Below are positions 6,365 to 6,440 of a stretch of DNA of 6,440 nucleotides, in pieces. The stretch comes from Bacteroidota bacterium (lineage in GTDB: Bacteria > Bacteroidota > Rhodothermia > Rhodothermales > UBA10348): positions 1-6,440 of the forward strand of contig SMXK01000164.1 of the NCBI GenBank assembly GCA_004356265.1, given 5' to 3'. Made by a program: the position numbers and the translations under genes. Below the pieces are notes generated by a model, which saw nothing but the letters and a program-made list of their open reading frames with translations, had not been told where the DNA came from and did not search any database. The first letter of the stretch is position 1. The number at the start of each line of letters is the position of its first letter.

Positions 6365-6440
6365 ATGTCTTCTCGAACGATCCAACTGGCCTGGTGCGGT
6401 CTTGCCCTCCTGACTGTATCCGGCAATTTATTGCTCGCAC
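6365..6440 (+). CDS. N-terminus of a probable exported protein, 3' truncated by window edge
   Basis: The frame from ATG 6365 stays open for 25 codons to the edge and is preceded in frame by TGA at 6359-6361, so the start cannot lie upstream. The peptide begins MSSRTIQLAW and continues with a hydrophobic run (CGLALLTVSGNLLLA), as in a signal peptide or N-terminal membrane anchor. It is divergent from rsgA, with 191 bases between the starts. No Shine-Dalgarno is seen. Too little is present to name a family, and a chance frame is possible. Confidence 0.5.
   Translation, partial: MSSRTIQLAWCGLALLTVSGNLLLA

Overview
The window looks like a chromosomal segment of a free-living, probably marine bacterium of the Bacteroidota/Rhodothermota type. 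This is inferred from three things: a choice-of-anchor B protein fused to FG-GAP repeats, several secreted or lipid-anchored proteins, and starts that mostly lack a Shine-Dalgarno sequence. Base composition looks close to balanced. No phage, insertion sequence, tRNA, rRNA or CRISPR was seen.

Left part, plus strand (1-2525). The window opens inside a proline iminopeptidase-like alpha/beta hydrolase whose N-terminus lies outside. After 54 bases comes a lipoprotein amidohydrolase of the imidazolonepropionase/prolidase-like group; together they could serve outer-compartment peptide use. A 123-base gap then leads to a small secreted protein of unknown family. It has a strong GGAGG ribosome binding site and a C-terminal tail of nine to ten 15-base tandem repeats encoding a very basic pentapeptide, roughly [A/T]-[Q/S/K]-K-R-[F/Y/H]. 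This gene is the least explained item here.

Middle. A perfect 14-bp hairpin (2533-2566) lies between the convergent gene ends and probably terminates transcription from both sides.

Right part, minus strand (2592-6173). rsgA, a ribosome-assembly GTPase of the long (~350-residue) type, is followed 99 bases downstream by a large secreted protein: signal peptide, seven FG-GAP-like blades, then a choice-of-anchor B domain with no C-terminal anchor. The rsgA copy carries Glu where the P-loop Lys should be.

Right edge. A divergent 191-base intergenic region holds an imperfect inverted repeat with 17-base arms 50 bases apart (6193-6276). After it a new plus-strand gene begins with a signal-peptide-like sequence and runs off the window.

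The genes do not form one obvious pathway. The common thread is export to the periplasm, outer membrane or outside of the cell.
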